Assembly (NCBI GenBank): GCA_964466035.1
Contig: CAYXLR010000008.1
Coordinates: 15,677-79,676, forward strand
Direction: 5' to 3'
DNA length: 64,000 nt
Source of the DNA: JANQEA01 sp964466035
GTDB lineage: Bacteria; Bipolaricaulota; Bipolaricaulia; UBA7950; UBA9294
Shown here: piece by piece, positions 17,647 through 26,639 of the stretch
Position numbering within the stretch: the stretch's first letter is position 1
Layout: the number at the start of each line of letters is the position of its first letter
Notes under the pieces: generated by a model
Seen by the model: only the letters and a program-made list of their open reading frames with translations
Told to the model about the DNA's origin: nothing
Database searches by the model: none
Position numbers and translations under genes: made by a program

Positions 17647-18516
17647 CTACTCGGTCAGCAGGCCTCGGTACGCCTCGAGCGCCTGTTCGCCCCACCGATC
17701 GGTGATGCTGCTCATCCCCTCTCGGACCAGCTGCCGGACGCGCTCTCGGCTGATCGCCATAATCCGGCCGACCTCGGCGAAGTTGTACGGACAGCCGTCC
17801 TCGATCCCGTAATGGAGGCGAATGGCGAACGCCTGGCGGGGGGGGATCCTGTCGAGGACCGCCTCCAGCTCCTCGCGGAACAGGAGGCGGAGCGCCTCGT
17901 GCTCGGGAGAGAGGCCGCTCTCGTCGACGATCCGCTCCTCCAGCGTCTCCTCGCCCTCCTCGCCGATGACCTGGTCGAGGGAGACGATCTCGTTGACCTG
18001 CGCCTCGATCTGGCGGAGACGATCGATCGAGATGCCGACCGCCTCGGTAATCTCCGCTTCCTCGATCACGCCCCCCTCGGCCATCGAGCGCATCTGCGCC
18101 AGCCGGCGGACGGCGCGGAAGAGGTAGTCGGGGATCCGGATTATCCGGGCGTGCTTGTTGATCGCGATCAGGATCGAGCGACGGATCCACCACGACGAAT
18201 ACGTGCTCAGGCGGTACCCGCGCTCCGGGTCGAACCGATCGATCGCCTCGATCAGGCCGATGTTCCCCTCCTGAATGAGATCGATCAGCGGAAGCCCCAC
18301 GTCGGTGTACTCCTGCGCGATCTTCGCGACGAGCCGCAGGTTGCAAACGATCAGCCGATCCCTCGCGCCGTCGACGCCGGTCGCCATCTGCCTGGCCAAG
18401 CGCCGCTCGTCGTCGGCCGACAACAGCGGGAACCGCCCGATCTCGCGGAAGTAGATGTCCAGGAGCGAAGGAAGCCCCTGCCGCTGTTCCTGTGTGCGCA
18501 ATCGCTCGCTCTCCAT
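17647..18516 (-). CDS. Sigma-70 family RNA polymerase sigma factor (RpoD-like, short)
   Basis: 289 residues with region 1.2 (LLDIYFREIGRFPLLSADDE), region 2 (LIDLIQEGNIGLIEAIDRFD, GYRLSTYSSWWIRRSI), region 3 and a region 4 helix-turn-helix (FAEVGRIMAISRERVRQLV). It lacks the acidic region 1.1 of large primary sigma factors. It could be a group 2 alternative factor or a compact primary factor; the sequence alone does not decide. Region 4.2 differs from the classic GLT-type, which slightly favours an alternative role. Confidence 0.9.
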   Translation of the reverse strand: MESERLRTQEQRQGLPSLLDIYFREIGRFPLLSADDERRLARQMATGVDGARDRLIVCNLRLVAKIAQEYTDVGLPLIDLIQEGNIGLIEAIDRFDPERGYRLSTYSSWWIRRSILIAINKHARIIRIPDYLFRAVRRLAQMRSMAEGGVIEEAEITEAVGISIDRLRQIEAQVNEIVSLDQVIGEEGEETLEERIVDESGLSPEHEALRLLFREELEAVLDRIPPRQAFAIRLHYGIEDGCPYNFAEVGRIMAISRERVRQLVREGMSSITDRWGEQALEAYRGLLTE

Positions 18517-18534
18517 GATCGATCCGGCTCAACT

Positions 18535-19806
18535 TTACGGAAGCGGTTCCGCTTTGTCCACGGCGTCCGCGCGGTCCGGGAACGCGTCAGAACGCACCTC
18601 CAGAACGTCCAGTTCGGTCACTACGGCGCCGGCGCCCAGCCGGCCGCTCAGGCTCGGCTTCGTCCTCCCCCCGTCGCCGGACACCAGCTCCTTGACGTAG
18701 AGCCCCCCCTCGCCTTCGAACTCGAGGACCGCTCGCCGCGGGCCCTTGACCTCGCCGGACGCCGAGATCAAGCGGCGTCGGCGGACCCGATCGGCCCGTC
18801 GGTGAGCGACCCGCCGCGGCGTCCGTTGCTCGATCTCCCCGCACAGGGCACGGAGCGCCTCGCCGAGCCGTTTCGCGTCGACCGGCGCTTCGAACTCGAC
18901 CCGCGCGCGGTAGCGTTTCGTCGCCTCCAGTCCCTTCAGAAGCGCGACCGCTCCGCGGTCGACGAGCGACAGCGACGAGACCTCCACCCTCCCCGCCGCC
19001 CTTTCGTTCACGTCTTCCCGGAGTTGCGCCAGATCGAGCGCCCGACGGCGCGGGGCGAGGACCTCCAGGACGAACGGCCGCCCGTCGCCGAGCATCCTCG
19101 CGTCGATGTCCTCGCGCCCGGCCCCGTGCAGGCGCGCTTCCTCGGCCCCCGCCGCCTCGAGCAGCGGGGCGGCGATCCACTCCTCCACCGACTCGGGGTA
19201 CTGCTTCCCGGTGAAGCCGCACGACGCGCAGCCGCGTCCTCGGCACCGCCGGCACGGCCACCTCGTCTGGGGAATCCCGCGGAGAAGCTTCCGGTATCTC
19301 CCGTAGACGTAGACGGACGCGACGTGCATGCGAAGCGCGTTCGCCCCGAGGTCGACGACGAACGAGACGTCCGGTCCGTTGAACTCGACCGTCGCCGGTC
19401 GATCCAGTCGGGCCTCGAACGCCTTGCCGACGACGCGGTTGAACGCGTGCTTCAGCGACTCCCCTTCGTCGCCCGGGAACCGCTCGTCGAAGAACCGCTC
19501 CATCTCCTCCAACCGTGGGGAGAGCCGCACGCCGAACAGGTAGGTCGCGAACTCGAAGCCCGCGGCCTCCCGCACGGCGCGCTCCGCCCACGCGACCGCT
19601 TCGTCGAACAGCCCGCCGCAGACCCAACAGACGCCCGGTTTTCCCGCCTCGGCCAGCCGCGCTCGAATCGCCCGACCGCGCTCGCCGTTCGTCAGGCCTC
19701 GCCCGACGCGGGCGAACGGCCGCCCGAGGCACTCGTCGCAGATCGGTCCGGCCCCGAGAATCCGGCGCGCCCGTTCGAGTTGCGCCTCGTCGAATCGCAG
19801 GCTCAC
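18535..19806 (-). CDS. pus10: tRNA pseudouridine synthase Pus10 (archaeal/eukaryotic type)
   Basis: 423 residues. Pus10 makes pseudouridine at tRNA positions 54/55 in archaea. Seen here: an N-terminal zinc-binding part (ICDECLGRPFA, CWVCG), a THUMP-like middle, a second Cys cluster (CRRCRGRGCASCGFTGKQYP) and the catalytic motif GREDIDARMLGDGRPF, in which Asp233 matches the catalytic aspartate. Bacteria normally use TruB for position 55, so Pus10 here is unusual and suggests acquisition from an archaeon. The GTG start at 19806 overlaps the stop of the lhr gene (GTGA), so the two are translationally coupled. The longer open frame upstream lies within lhr. Confidence 0.92.
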   Translation of the reverse strand: MSLRFDEAQLERARRILGAGPICDECLGRPFARVGRGLTNGERGRAIRARLAEAGKPGVCWVCGGLFDEAVAWAERAVREAAGFEFATYLFGVRLSPRLEEMERFFDERFPGDEGESLKHAFNRVVGKAFEARLDRPATVEFNGPDVSFVVDLGANALRMHVASVYVYGRYRKLLRGIPQTRWPCRRCRGRGCASCGFTGKQYPESVEEWIAAPLLEAAGAEEARLHGAGREDIDARMLGDGRPFVLEVLAPRRRALDLAQLREDVNERAAGRVEVSSLSLVDRGAVALLKGLEATKRYRARVEFEAPVDAKRLGEALRALCGEIEQRTPRRVAHRRADRVRRRRLISASGEVKGPRRAVLEFEGEGGLYVKELVSGDGGRTKPSLSGRLGAGAVVTELDVLEVRSDAFPDRADAVDKAEPLP

Positions 19807-22800
19807 GGCGGCCCTCCCGTCCCGTACGACCGATAGAGGATCATCGAGCGGTCCTCGCGCACGAAGCCGAGCCTCTCCAGCTCGTCCGCAACGTCCGCGT
19901 CGACGATCGGGCGACCGTCCCAGGTGTTCACGCGGATCGAGGCCGGCCGGCTCCTCCCCTCGACGAGCCGCGGGAGCGCGGCCAATCCCTCGCGGCGCTC
20001 GTCGTGCGCCAGATCCGCCAGCGGAACGAGCCGTTCCCCGCGGTTCTCGACCGCGAGGATCGGCCGTCCGCCCCGGAGGACGAGGTAGTTGGCCGGATGA
20101 TGACGGACGACGTACCGCTCGCCGTTCGGAAGGTCGATCGGGACGAGGTCGCCGTAGACGCACGCCGGATCGAACACGTTGACGAGGATCGCCGGGCCCT
20201 CACCCCGCGGCTCCTGCAGCCGGTCGATCGTCCCTCTGGTGGCGAACTGCGGCGCGGAGAAGCCGGAGACGAACAGACCCCGCTCGACCTCCCCCGCCCA
20301 CTCGGATCGCGTCAACGAGGGGTAGACCTCCGACCATCGCGTCCCGAATCCGTCCCGTCCGAGAACCTCCCGATTCAGGACGCCGTACCGATGGAGGAGG
20401 ACCCGAAGGAGGGCGCCTGCGTCGTCATCCGGCGGCTCGGTCCGGCCCGTCTCGGCGACGGACCATCGCCCGCCTCCCCACGTCGCCCCACGTCGCCGCG
20501 CGTGCCACCGATCCGGCCGCGGCGCCTCGCCCCACGCGGCGTCGAGCGAGTCGTTCGTCACCCGGCCGACCCAGATCAGCTCCCAGATCGCTTCGGCGAC
20601 CTCGGACGGCGGTCGATCCGTCCCCGCCGCGATTCGGTGGAGGAACGACGCCCCCCGCTCGCGGAGGTGGTCCAGCACGCGCCGAGCGATCTCTCCCGAG
20701 CCCGATGGATCCGTCTCGGGCGCCTCCGGGGAAGCGAAATCCGGCGGCGCGAAGACGAGCCGTCGCTGCCCTCCGCTCGCCGTGCGCCCGGCCCACGCGA
20801 GTTCGCCGTTTCGGACCAGCCAATCGAGCATCCCTCGATCGTAGCCGCGAATCCGGATCGACAGGACGTCGTCCCAGACGTCGACCGGGAGCGGGCAGCC
20901 GGCCAGCTGCTCCATCACCTCCGGGAGGTCCTCCTCGGCGAGCGGAGCGTCGCAGTGGTGATGCGCAAGCAGGTACTCGGAGTAGACCTCCGGGGCGACG
21001 GCGGTCCGCCGGCGGCGTCGGTCGGACAGCGTCAGCCGGCGGATCCCGGCCGCCACACGGGGATCGGACCAGCCGATCGTCCCGTCCGGCCGCTCGACCT
21101 CGATCCAGCCCTCCGACTGCCGCAGTTCGTCGATCAGGCGTTCCGCCGGCGGATACCACTCCAGGACCTCCGCTCGGTCGGTCACGGCGCGAGACGCGAC
21201 GTACCGACGCACGATCGTTCGGAGGTCCTCGTCGCTCGATCGCCGGTACCGCTCGACGTCGTCCGCGGCGACGAGCCGCTCCGGGAATCGGGAGCCGCCG
21301 ATCTCGATCCTGACGATCCGCCCGTCCTCGACCAGCTCCTGGAGGACCTCCTCCGCGGCTGGCTCGCACCGCGCGCGGACCTCCGCTTCGGTCAGGTCCC
21401 CGATCCGCCGCAGGAGCTCGACCAGCTCGGCCCCGTCCCGCGCGCGGTGGTACGGCGCGAGCCCCTGCAGCCGCTCGTCGATCGTTCGGATCGCGTCCGG
21501 GTCGAAGAGCGTCTCGCTTTGGATCCTCTCGCCGAGGAGGCGCACCACGTCCTCCCGGACGCCGCGATGTCGTTCCGCTCGAGCGACCGGCGCGTCCTCC
21601 TCGTACAGGTACTTCCCGGTGAAGTCGAGGAGGAGCGAACCGGAAAACGGGGAGGGGCTTCGGTCCCTCCGGACGGCGAAGCCGGCGGTCCCCTCCTCGA
21701 CGTCCCGGAGGAAGCGTCGGACCGCCTCGAGCGGCAGCTCGTCTTCGACGATCTCGCGGTAGGTCTCGGTGACGATCGGGAAGTCCGGGTGCTCGCTGGC
21801 GACGGTCAGGAGGTCGTGAGCGCGGAGCCGCTGCAGCCAGAGCGGCGTCCGCCGACCGGGCCGGGCACGCGGAAGGAGGAGGGCGCGTCCCGCGTTCCGC
21901 CGGAACCGCATCGCGAAGAACGGCGTACCTTCCAGCTCGTCGACGACGTCGCCGACGATCCGATCCGCGCGGAGGCCCCGAATCGCGTCGATCAGCTCGT
22001 CGATCGGGATCCCTCCGGGCCGCAGCAGGATCCCGTCGCCCGAGAAGATCGCCTCGAGCGGCTCGTGTCCCGCGTCCCGGAGCCTCCGTTGGATCCCGAG
22101 GAGGAGCGTCAGGTGGAACGCCCGGCCGAACGGCGACAGGACCGACATCCGCACGTCCCCCGCCTCGTTGCGAAAGACGTCGATCAGGACGCGGCGATCG
22201 TTCGGAATCGCGCCGCCTCGCTCGCGCTGGTCGGTCAGGTACTCGATCAGATTCCGCGCCGCCGGCGGGTCGAGCGCGCACTCGGCCGTCAGCCACGCCT
22301 CGAGGTCGGGACTGCCGAGCCGCCCCTCGCACTCCCGAAGGAAGGCGCCGAACCGCGCGCCGAACTCCGCGTCCCGCCCGAGCCCCTCGCCCTTCCAGAA
22401 CGGCATCATCCCCTCGTGGTCCTCGGCCGGAGCGACGATCACCCGGTCGTGCGTCACCTCCAGGATTTGCCAACACCCCGTCCCGAGGACGAACGTCTCC
22501 CCGAGGCGCCGCTCGAAGACGAACTCCTCGTCCAGCTCGCCGATCCGCGTCACCCCGTCTTCCAGGACCATCGCGTACTGGCCGGTGTCCGGGATGGCTC
22601 CGCCGTTGAGGATCACCGCGTGCCGGCTGCCGGGGAGCGGATACAGGCACCCGGTCGAGCGCTCCCACGAGATCCTCGGCCGTAGCGCCGGGGCCGAAGG
22701 CGTCCGGTACCGTCCGGCGAGAAGCTCGACGACGGCGTCGTACGTCTCCCGGGGAAGGTCGCGGTACGGAGCGGCACAGCGGACCCGCTCGTACAGGCGG

Positions 22801-24113
22801 TCGACGGTCCACCCGTCCATCGCCACCATCGCCACGATCTGCTGCGCGAGGACGTCGAGCGGGTTCCTCGGCACGTGGATCGCCGAGATCTCGCCGCGGA
22901 GCATCGCCCGGGAAAGCGCGGCCATCACGAGGAGGTCGGCCCGGTTCTTCGGGATCATCCGCCCGACGCTCGTCGCCCGGACGAGGTGTCCTGCCCTCCC
23001 CACCCGCTGGAGGCCGCTCGCCACCGAGAACGGCGTCTCGACCTGGCAGACGAGGTCGATCGCGCCGACGTCGATGCCCAGCTCCATCGAGGCGGTCGCC
23101 ACCAGCGCCGGGAGCCGGCCCGCCTTCAGCTCCTGCTCGATCCGGTGGCGCTCCTCCTTGGAGACGCTCCCGTGGTGCGCCCGGACGAGCGGCGCGCCGG
23201 CCAGCTTGTTCATCTCCGCGGCGAGCCGTTCGACCACGCGCCGGCTGTTTCCGAAGATCAAGGTCGACGTGTGCCGCTCGACCAACTCGAGGAGCGTCTC
23301 GTAGATCGACGGCCAGATGCTGACCGTCAGGTCCTCGGCCCGAGGAAGCTCCTTCATGTCCTCGACCGACGTGATCACCGCGAGGTCGAGGTCCTTGCGC
23401 GTCCCCGCGTCGACGATCGCGACCGGACGCGGCGCGCCGTCGACGTCGTGCCCTCCGAGGAATCGGGCGACCTCCTCCAGCGGACGTTGGGTCGCCGACA
23501 GGCCGACGCGGATCGGCGGGCCGGAGGTCAGCTCCTCGAGCCGCTCGAGGAGGAGCGCGAGGAACGTCCCTCGCTTGTTCGGGCAGAGGGCGTGGATCTC
23601 GTCGACGATGACGAAGCGGATCGACCGGAGCATCTCCCTCGCCCGGGTCGACGTGAGGAGCAGGTGGAGCGACTCCGGCGTGGTGATCAACAGGTCCGGA
23701 GGGTTTCGGAGCATCCGCTGCCGCTCGGCCGCCGGCGTGTCTCCGGTCCTCAATCCGACGCGGACCTCCGGAAGGCCGACGCCCAAGCGCTCGGCACAGG
23801 AGCGGATCCCGCGGAGCGGCGCGTCGAGGTTCCGTTCGATGTCGTTGGCGAGGGCCTTCAGCGGAGACAGGTAAAGCGTGTGGACGCCGCCGCTTCGGCT
23901 CGCCGCGTCCTCGTTGCGAGTGATCAGCTCGTCGATCGCGTAGAGGAACGCCGCGAGCGTCTTCCCCGAGCCGGTCGGCGCCAGGATGAGCGTGTTCTTC
24001 CCGGCGGCGATTTCGGGCCACCCCAGAGTCTGCGGCGGCGTCGGGCCGGCGAAGCTCTCCCGGAACCACCGAGCCGTTGCCGGATGAAAGAGCGACAGGG
24101 CTTCCTCGTGCAT
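19803..24113 (-). CDS. lhr: Lhr-like ATP-dependent helicase (superfamily 2)
   Basis: 1436 residues, the size of the long Lhr helicases involved in DNA repair. The helicase core has motif I LAPTGSGKTLAAF, motif II VDEIHAL, motif III SATQRP and motif VI QRVGRAGH. A winged-helix and Lhr core domain follows, then a long C-terminal region with a barrel domain near the end. ATG 24113 is the start; upstream the strand turns into the promoter region of the riboswitch. The frame is intact. It is coupled to pus10 by a four-base overlap, an unexpected pairing of a DNA helicase with a tRNA-modifying enzyme. Confidence 0.95.
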   Translation of the reverse strand: MHEEALSLFHPATARWFRESFAGPTPPQTLGWPEIAAGKNTLILAPTGSGKTLAAFLYAIDELITRNEDAASRSGGVHTLYLSPLKALANDIERNLDAPLRGIRSCAERLGVGLPEVRVGLRTGDTPAAERQRMLRNPPDLLITTPESLHLLLTSTRAREMLRSIRFVIVDEIHALCPNKRGTFLALLLERLEELTSGPPIRVGLSATQRPLEEVARFLGGHDVDGAPRPVAIVDAGTRKDLDLAVITSVEDMKELPRAEDLTVSIWPSIYETLLELVERHTSTLIFGNSRRVVERLAAEMNKLAGAPLVRAHHGSVSKEERHRIEQELKAGRLPALVATASMELGIDVGAIDLVCQVETPFSVASGLQRVGRAGHLVRATSVGRMIPKNRADLLVMAALSRAMLRGEISAIHVPRNPLDVLAQQIVAMVAMDGWTVDRLYERVRCAAPYRDLPRETYDAVVELLAGRYRTPSAPALRPRISWERSTGCLYPLPGSRHAVILNGGAIPDTGQYAMVLEDGVTRIGELDEEFVFERRLGETFVLGTGCWQILEVTHDRVIVAPAEDHEGMMPFWKGEGLGRDAEFGARFGAFLRECEGRLGSPDLEAWLTAECALDPPAARNLIEYLTDQRERGGAIPNDRRVLIDVFRNEAGDVRMSVLSPFGRAFHLTLLLGIQRRLRDAGHEPLEAIFSGDGILLRPGGIPIDELIDAIRGLRADRIVGDVVDELEGTPFFAMRFRRNAGRALLLPRARPGRRTPLWLQRLRAHDLLTVASEHPDFPIVTETYREIVEDELPLEAVRRFLRDVEEGTAGFAVRRDRSPSPFSGSLLLDFTGKYLYEEDAPVARAERHRGVREDVVRLLGERIQSETLFDPDAIRTIDERLQGLAPYHRARDGAELVELLRRIGDLTEAEVRARCEPAAEEVLQELVEDGRIVRIEIGGSRFPERLVAADDVERYRRSSDEDLRTIVRRYVASRAVTDRAEVLEWYPPAERLIDELRQSEGWIEVERPDGTIGWSDPRVAAGIRRLTLSDRRRRRTAVAPEVYSEYLLAHHHCDAPLAEEDLPEVMEQLAGCPLPVDVWDDVLSIRIRGYDRGMLDWLVRNGELAWAGRTASGGQRRLVFAPPDFASPEAPETDPSGSGEIARRVLDHLRERGASFLHRIAAGTDRPPSEVAEAIWELIWVGRVTNDSLDAAWGEAPRPDRWHARRRGATWGGGRWSVAETGRTEPPDDDAGALLRVLLHRYGVLNREVLGRDGFGTRWSEVYPSLTRSEWAGEVERGLFVSGFSAPQFATRGTIDRLQEPRGEGPAILVNVFDPACVYGDLVPIDLPNGERYVVRHHPANYLVLRGGRPILAVENRGERLVPLADLAHDERREGLAALPRLVEGRSRPASIRVNTWDGRPIVDADVADELERLGFVREDRSMILYRSYGTGGPP

Positions 24114-24174
24114 ACGGTCATTCTCCGGAATCCGACATCGCGATCAACCGAGCGGTTCTCGGAGCGAGGGGGAC

Positions 24175-24202
24175 TTGCATTTTTCATCTAGGATGATACA
24201 AT
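24175..24202 (+). promoter_or_regulatory. Sigma-70-like promoter for the riboswitch leader
   Basis: TTGCAT (24175-24180) and TACAAT (24197-24202) are separated by 16 bases in a locally AT-rich patch. Transcription would start near 24209, just upstream of the riboswitch, and run toward the transporter gene at 24634. Confidence 0.6.
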
Positions 24203-24223
24203 GTATATCTGAATGGATACCCC

Positions 24224-24299
24224 GAAACGGCGAGTCGTGCCGAAAGGGCGATGCGCAAAGTACCGGGCCTACAGGAGGGAATCCCATGGTTGCCGGACT
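24224..24299 (+). ncRNA. c-di-GMP-I-like (GEMM) riboswitch
   Basis: The conserved parts of the GEMM aptamer appear in order. The first strand CGGC (24228-24231) pairs with GCCG (24292-24295). A hairpin of about six pairs is capped by a GAAA tetraloop (TGCCGAAAGGGCGA). The strongly conserved GCGCAAAG is followed by CCGGGCCTA and then the 3' strand ATGGTTGCCGG. The GAAA loop can dock into the second stem, as in known members. It sits about 15 bases after a promoter. It might bind c-di-GMP or the related cGAMP; ligand choice cannot be read here. No separate expression platform is obvious because the next gene begins 335 bases later. Confidence 0.65.
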
Positions 24300-24364
24300 G
24301 CCGAAGGATCCAAGCGTGCGTGTTCGATTGCTGCTTCCTGCCTCTCCATTACGCAGACCATTCA

Positions 24365-24488
24365 GCGCGGTGCCTTGTCTCAGGCCCGATCGCCCAATAC
24401 TCCTACGGATGCGTGCCTAGCCGAGGCGATCGGTGGCTTCTCGCTCCGGGGTGAAGCCCGATCGATGAGCATCTGAACGGCACCGCGC
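24365..24488 (+). ncRNA. Structured multibranch RNA domain in the long leader
   Basis: A 10-bp perfect closing stem (GCGCGGTGCC at 24365-24374 with GGCACCGCGC at 24479-24488) encloses two further perfect stems: CCGATCGCC (24386-24394) with GGCGATCGG (24425-24433), and GGCTTC (24435-24440) with GAAGCC (24453-24458). The nesting in a non-coding stretch between a riboswitch and a gene suggests a real RNA fold. I do not recognise a known class. GC richness makes chance pairing possible. Confidence 0.4.
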
Positions 24489-24493
24489 ACCTC

Positions 24494-24544
24494 CTCGCAG
24501 GGGAGCCACGGCGGGCACCCACAGCGGTGCCCGCCGTCTGCGAG
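24494..24544 (+). terminator. Long hairpin in the leader, terminator-like but without a T-tract
   Basis: A 12-bp perfect stem (ACGGCGGGCACC with GGTGCCCGCCGT, loop CACAGC) is extended outside a 7-base bulge by CTCGCAG/CTGCGAG. Only the stem is strong, and no T-run follows. It may be a Rho-independent-like stop, an anti-termination element or part of the leader RNA structure. Confidence 0.45.
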
Positions 24545-24633
24545 TCACGCCCCGGAGAACCGCCTCCGTCCGTTGCACCCGAATCCCGTTGCCGGTAGCA
24601 TCGGAAATCTTCTGAACACGAGATGATCGGCAG

Positions 24634-25938
24634 ATGGATCCGGTCGCAATCGCTCCGCTGGCCATATCGCTCTTCGCCTTCGCGATCACCTACGTCGGGA
24701 TCTTCCTCGAACGGGTTCACCGTGCGATCGTCGCGCTCTCCGGCGCGGCGCTGATGATCACCCTCGGGACCTGGTTCTCGTTCTACGACGCACAGGAGGC
24801 GGTCCTCTCGGTCGACTACACCACGATCACGCTCCTGATGGGGATGATGATCGTCGTCGGCCTGTTCCGGGAGACCGGCTTCTTCCAGTATCTCGCCATC
24901 CGAGCCGCCAAGCTGGCGAGGGGCCGCCCGTGGCTTCTGCTCGTCTACCTCGGCCTCGTCACGTCCCTCGTCTCGACGGTCCTGGACAACGTGACGACGA
25001 TCATCATCATCGTCCCGGTGACAGTCTCGGTCGCCGACGTCCTCGGGATCTCCCCGCTCCCGTTCCTGATGGGGGAAGTCCTCCTGTCGAACATCGGCGG
25101 CGTCGCGACGCTGATCGGCGACCCACCGAACATCCTGATCGGATCCGCCGCCGGGTTCGGCTTCCTCGACTTCCTCACCCATCTCGCCCCGATCGTCGTG
25201 GTCGTCTGGGTCGTCGCTCAATGCATCCTTCTCCTGTTGTTCCGCCGCGAGCTGATGCGGCGCTCGTCGAACGTGGAGCGGCTTCTCGGGATGGACGAGC
25301 GGCGCGCGATCATCGATCCGCTGACGACGCGACGGATGCTGGTCACACTGTCGGTGACGATCCTGCTCTTCTTCGTCCACGAGGCGATCGGCCTCGATCC
25401 GGGACTCGTCGCCCTGATCGGCGCCTGCATCGGACTCCTCTGGGTTCGACCGGATTTCGACAAGATCCTCAAGGACATTCACTGGGACGTGCTGCTCTTC
25501 TTCATCTCGCTGTTCATCATCGTCGGCGGCCTCGAAGCGAGCGGCGCGATCGGCTACCTCGGACGCGGGATCGCCACGCTCGCCGAGCAGGGGCTCTACC
25601 TCGCCGTCCTCGTCGTCTTGTGGGGAGGCGCGTTCGCCTCGGGCGTGATCAGCAACGTCCCGTTCACGATCGCGATCCTTCCCATCTTCAAGGGGCTCGC
25701 GGGCCACGGGGTCGACGTCGCCCCGTTGTGGTGGGCCCTGGCGATCGGCGTCGGCTTCGGGGCGAACTTGACCCCGCTCGGCTCGGCCGCCAACGTCGTG
25801 ATCATCTCGATGTCCGAGTCGCTCGGGCAGAAGCTGACGCTCCGCCGCTGGCTCGCCAGCGGCTCGTTCGTCGCGTTGGCGAGTTGCGCGTTGGGGACGA
25901 TCGCGATCCTCGTCGCCGTCCGGCTCGGCTGGTTCTAG
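24634..25938 (+). CDS. ArsB/NhaD-superfamily ion transporter
   Basis: 434 residues with about eleven hydrophobic helices. Motifs of the ion-transporter superfamily are present: LDNVTTIIIIVPV in the first half, GGVATLIGDPPNILIG at the first re-entrant loop and ISNVPFTIAILPI plus GANLTPLGSAANV in the second repeat. The family includes Na+/H+ antiporters (NhaD), arsenite pumps and the P protein; the substrate is not clear from the sequence. It follows a long structured leader with a GEMM-like riboswitch, so it may be controlled by a cyclic dinucleotide. Its stop overlaps that of the convergent dnaC-like gene (CTAG). Confidence 0.88.
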   Translation: MDPVAIAPLAISLFAFAITYVGIFLERVHRAIVALSGAALMITLGTWFSFYDAQEAVLSVDYTTITLLMGMMIVVGLFRETGFFQYLAIRAAKLARGRPWLLLVYLGLVTSLVSTVLDNVTTIIIIVPVTVSVADVLGISPLPFLMGEVLLSNIGGVATLIGDPPNILIGSAAGFGFLDFLTHLAPIVVVVWVVAQCILLLLFRRELMRRSSNVERLLGMDERRAIIDPLTTRRMLVTLSVTILLFFVHEAIGLDPGLVALIGACIGLLWVRPDFDKILKDIHWDVLLFFISLFIIVGGLEASGAIGYLGRGIATLAEQGLYLAVLVVLWGGAFASGVISNVPFTIAILPIFKGLAGHGVDVAPLWWALAIGVGFGANLTPLGSAANVVIISMSESLGQKLTLRRWLASGSFVALASCALGTIAILVAVRLGWF

Positions 25939-26639
25939 TCCCGATCGGCTCGGCGAGCCTTCGGGCCCCGATCGAGCCGGTAGTCCGATCCCCCGATCTC
26001 CACGATGGCGCACGACCCGAGCCACCGCGAGTACGTGTGCTCTTCGTACTTATCGAGCAGCTCCTCCCGCGTGAGGTTCGTCGCGATCGCGATCGGCAAC
26101 ATCTCCCGGTACCGCCAATCGATGATCCGCTGGAACTCCTGAAGGATGAACTCGCTCGTCTTCTCGTGCCCGAGGTCGTCGAGGATCAGCAGGTCGCAGG
26201 TGCAGCACGCTTGGGAGACATCCGTATCGCCGAGGCGTGCGGCCATTCGTAGCTTGTCGCTCAAGTCCAGCATTGGCCAGTACAGGATCTCGGCCTGCCG
26301 CTCGACCTCCTCGAGGCTCAGCGTCGGCGGCGTGGGGTCGTCCGAGACCTCCGGCTCCGCGCTGCGGATCAGCTCGCTCGCCGACGGAACGGCGATCTTG
26401 TCCTCCGAGGGGGCTTCCTGTGCCGGCGCCGTGGAGTGGAGCCGGTCGAACTCGACCGCGAGGGCGTGAAGGAGGTGCGTCTTGCCCACCCCGCCCGGTC
26501 CGATGAGGACCACGCCGCCGATCTCGCCACGCGCCAGGCTTTGGCACGCCTCGACCGCACCCGCATTGAAGCGGGTCCCTTCGAAGCTGCCGAACGTCGC
26601 ATCGGCGAACATCTTCCCGAAGCCGACCCCACGGATCAT
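25935..26639 (-). CDS. DnaC-like helicase-loader ATPase
   Basis: 234 residues. Walker A GPGGVGKTHLL, Walker B DLLILDDLG, and sensor-like IAIATNL are those of the DnaC/IstB group of AAA+ ATPases. ATG 26639 overlaps the stop of the upstream gene (ATGA), so the pair is coupled. The long open frame further upstream lies in that gene. Together with the phage-type protein before it, it probably loads the replicative helicase. A middle segment (about residues 75-125) is rich in Ser/Glu/Pro and may be a linker. Confidence 0.82.
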   Translation of the reverse strand: MIRGVGFGKMFADATFGSFEGTRFNAGAVEACQSLARGEIGGVVLIGPGGVGKTHLLHALAVEFDRLHSTAPAQEAPSEDKIAVPSASELIRSAEPEVSDDPTPPTLSLEEVERQAEILYWPMLDLSDKLRMAARLGDTDVSQACCTCDLLILDDLGHEKTSEFILQEFQRIIDWRYREMLPIAIATNLTREELLDKYEEHTYSRWLGSCAIVEIGGSDYRLDRGPKARRADRD

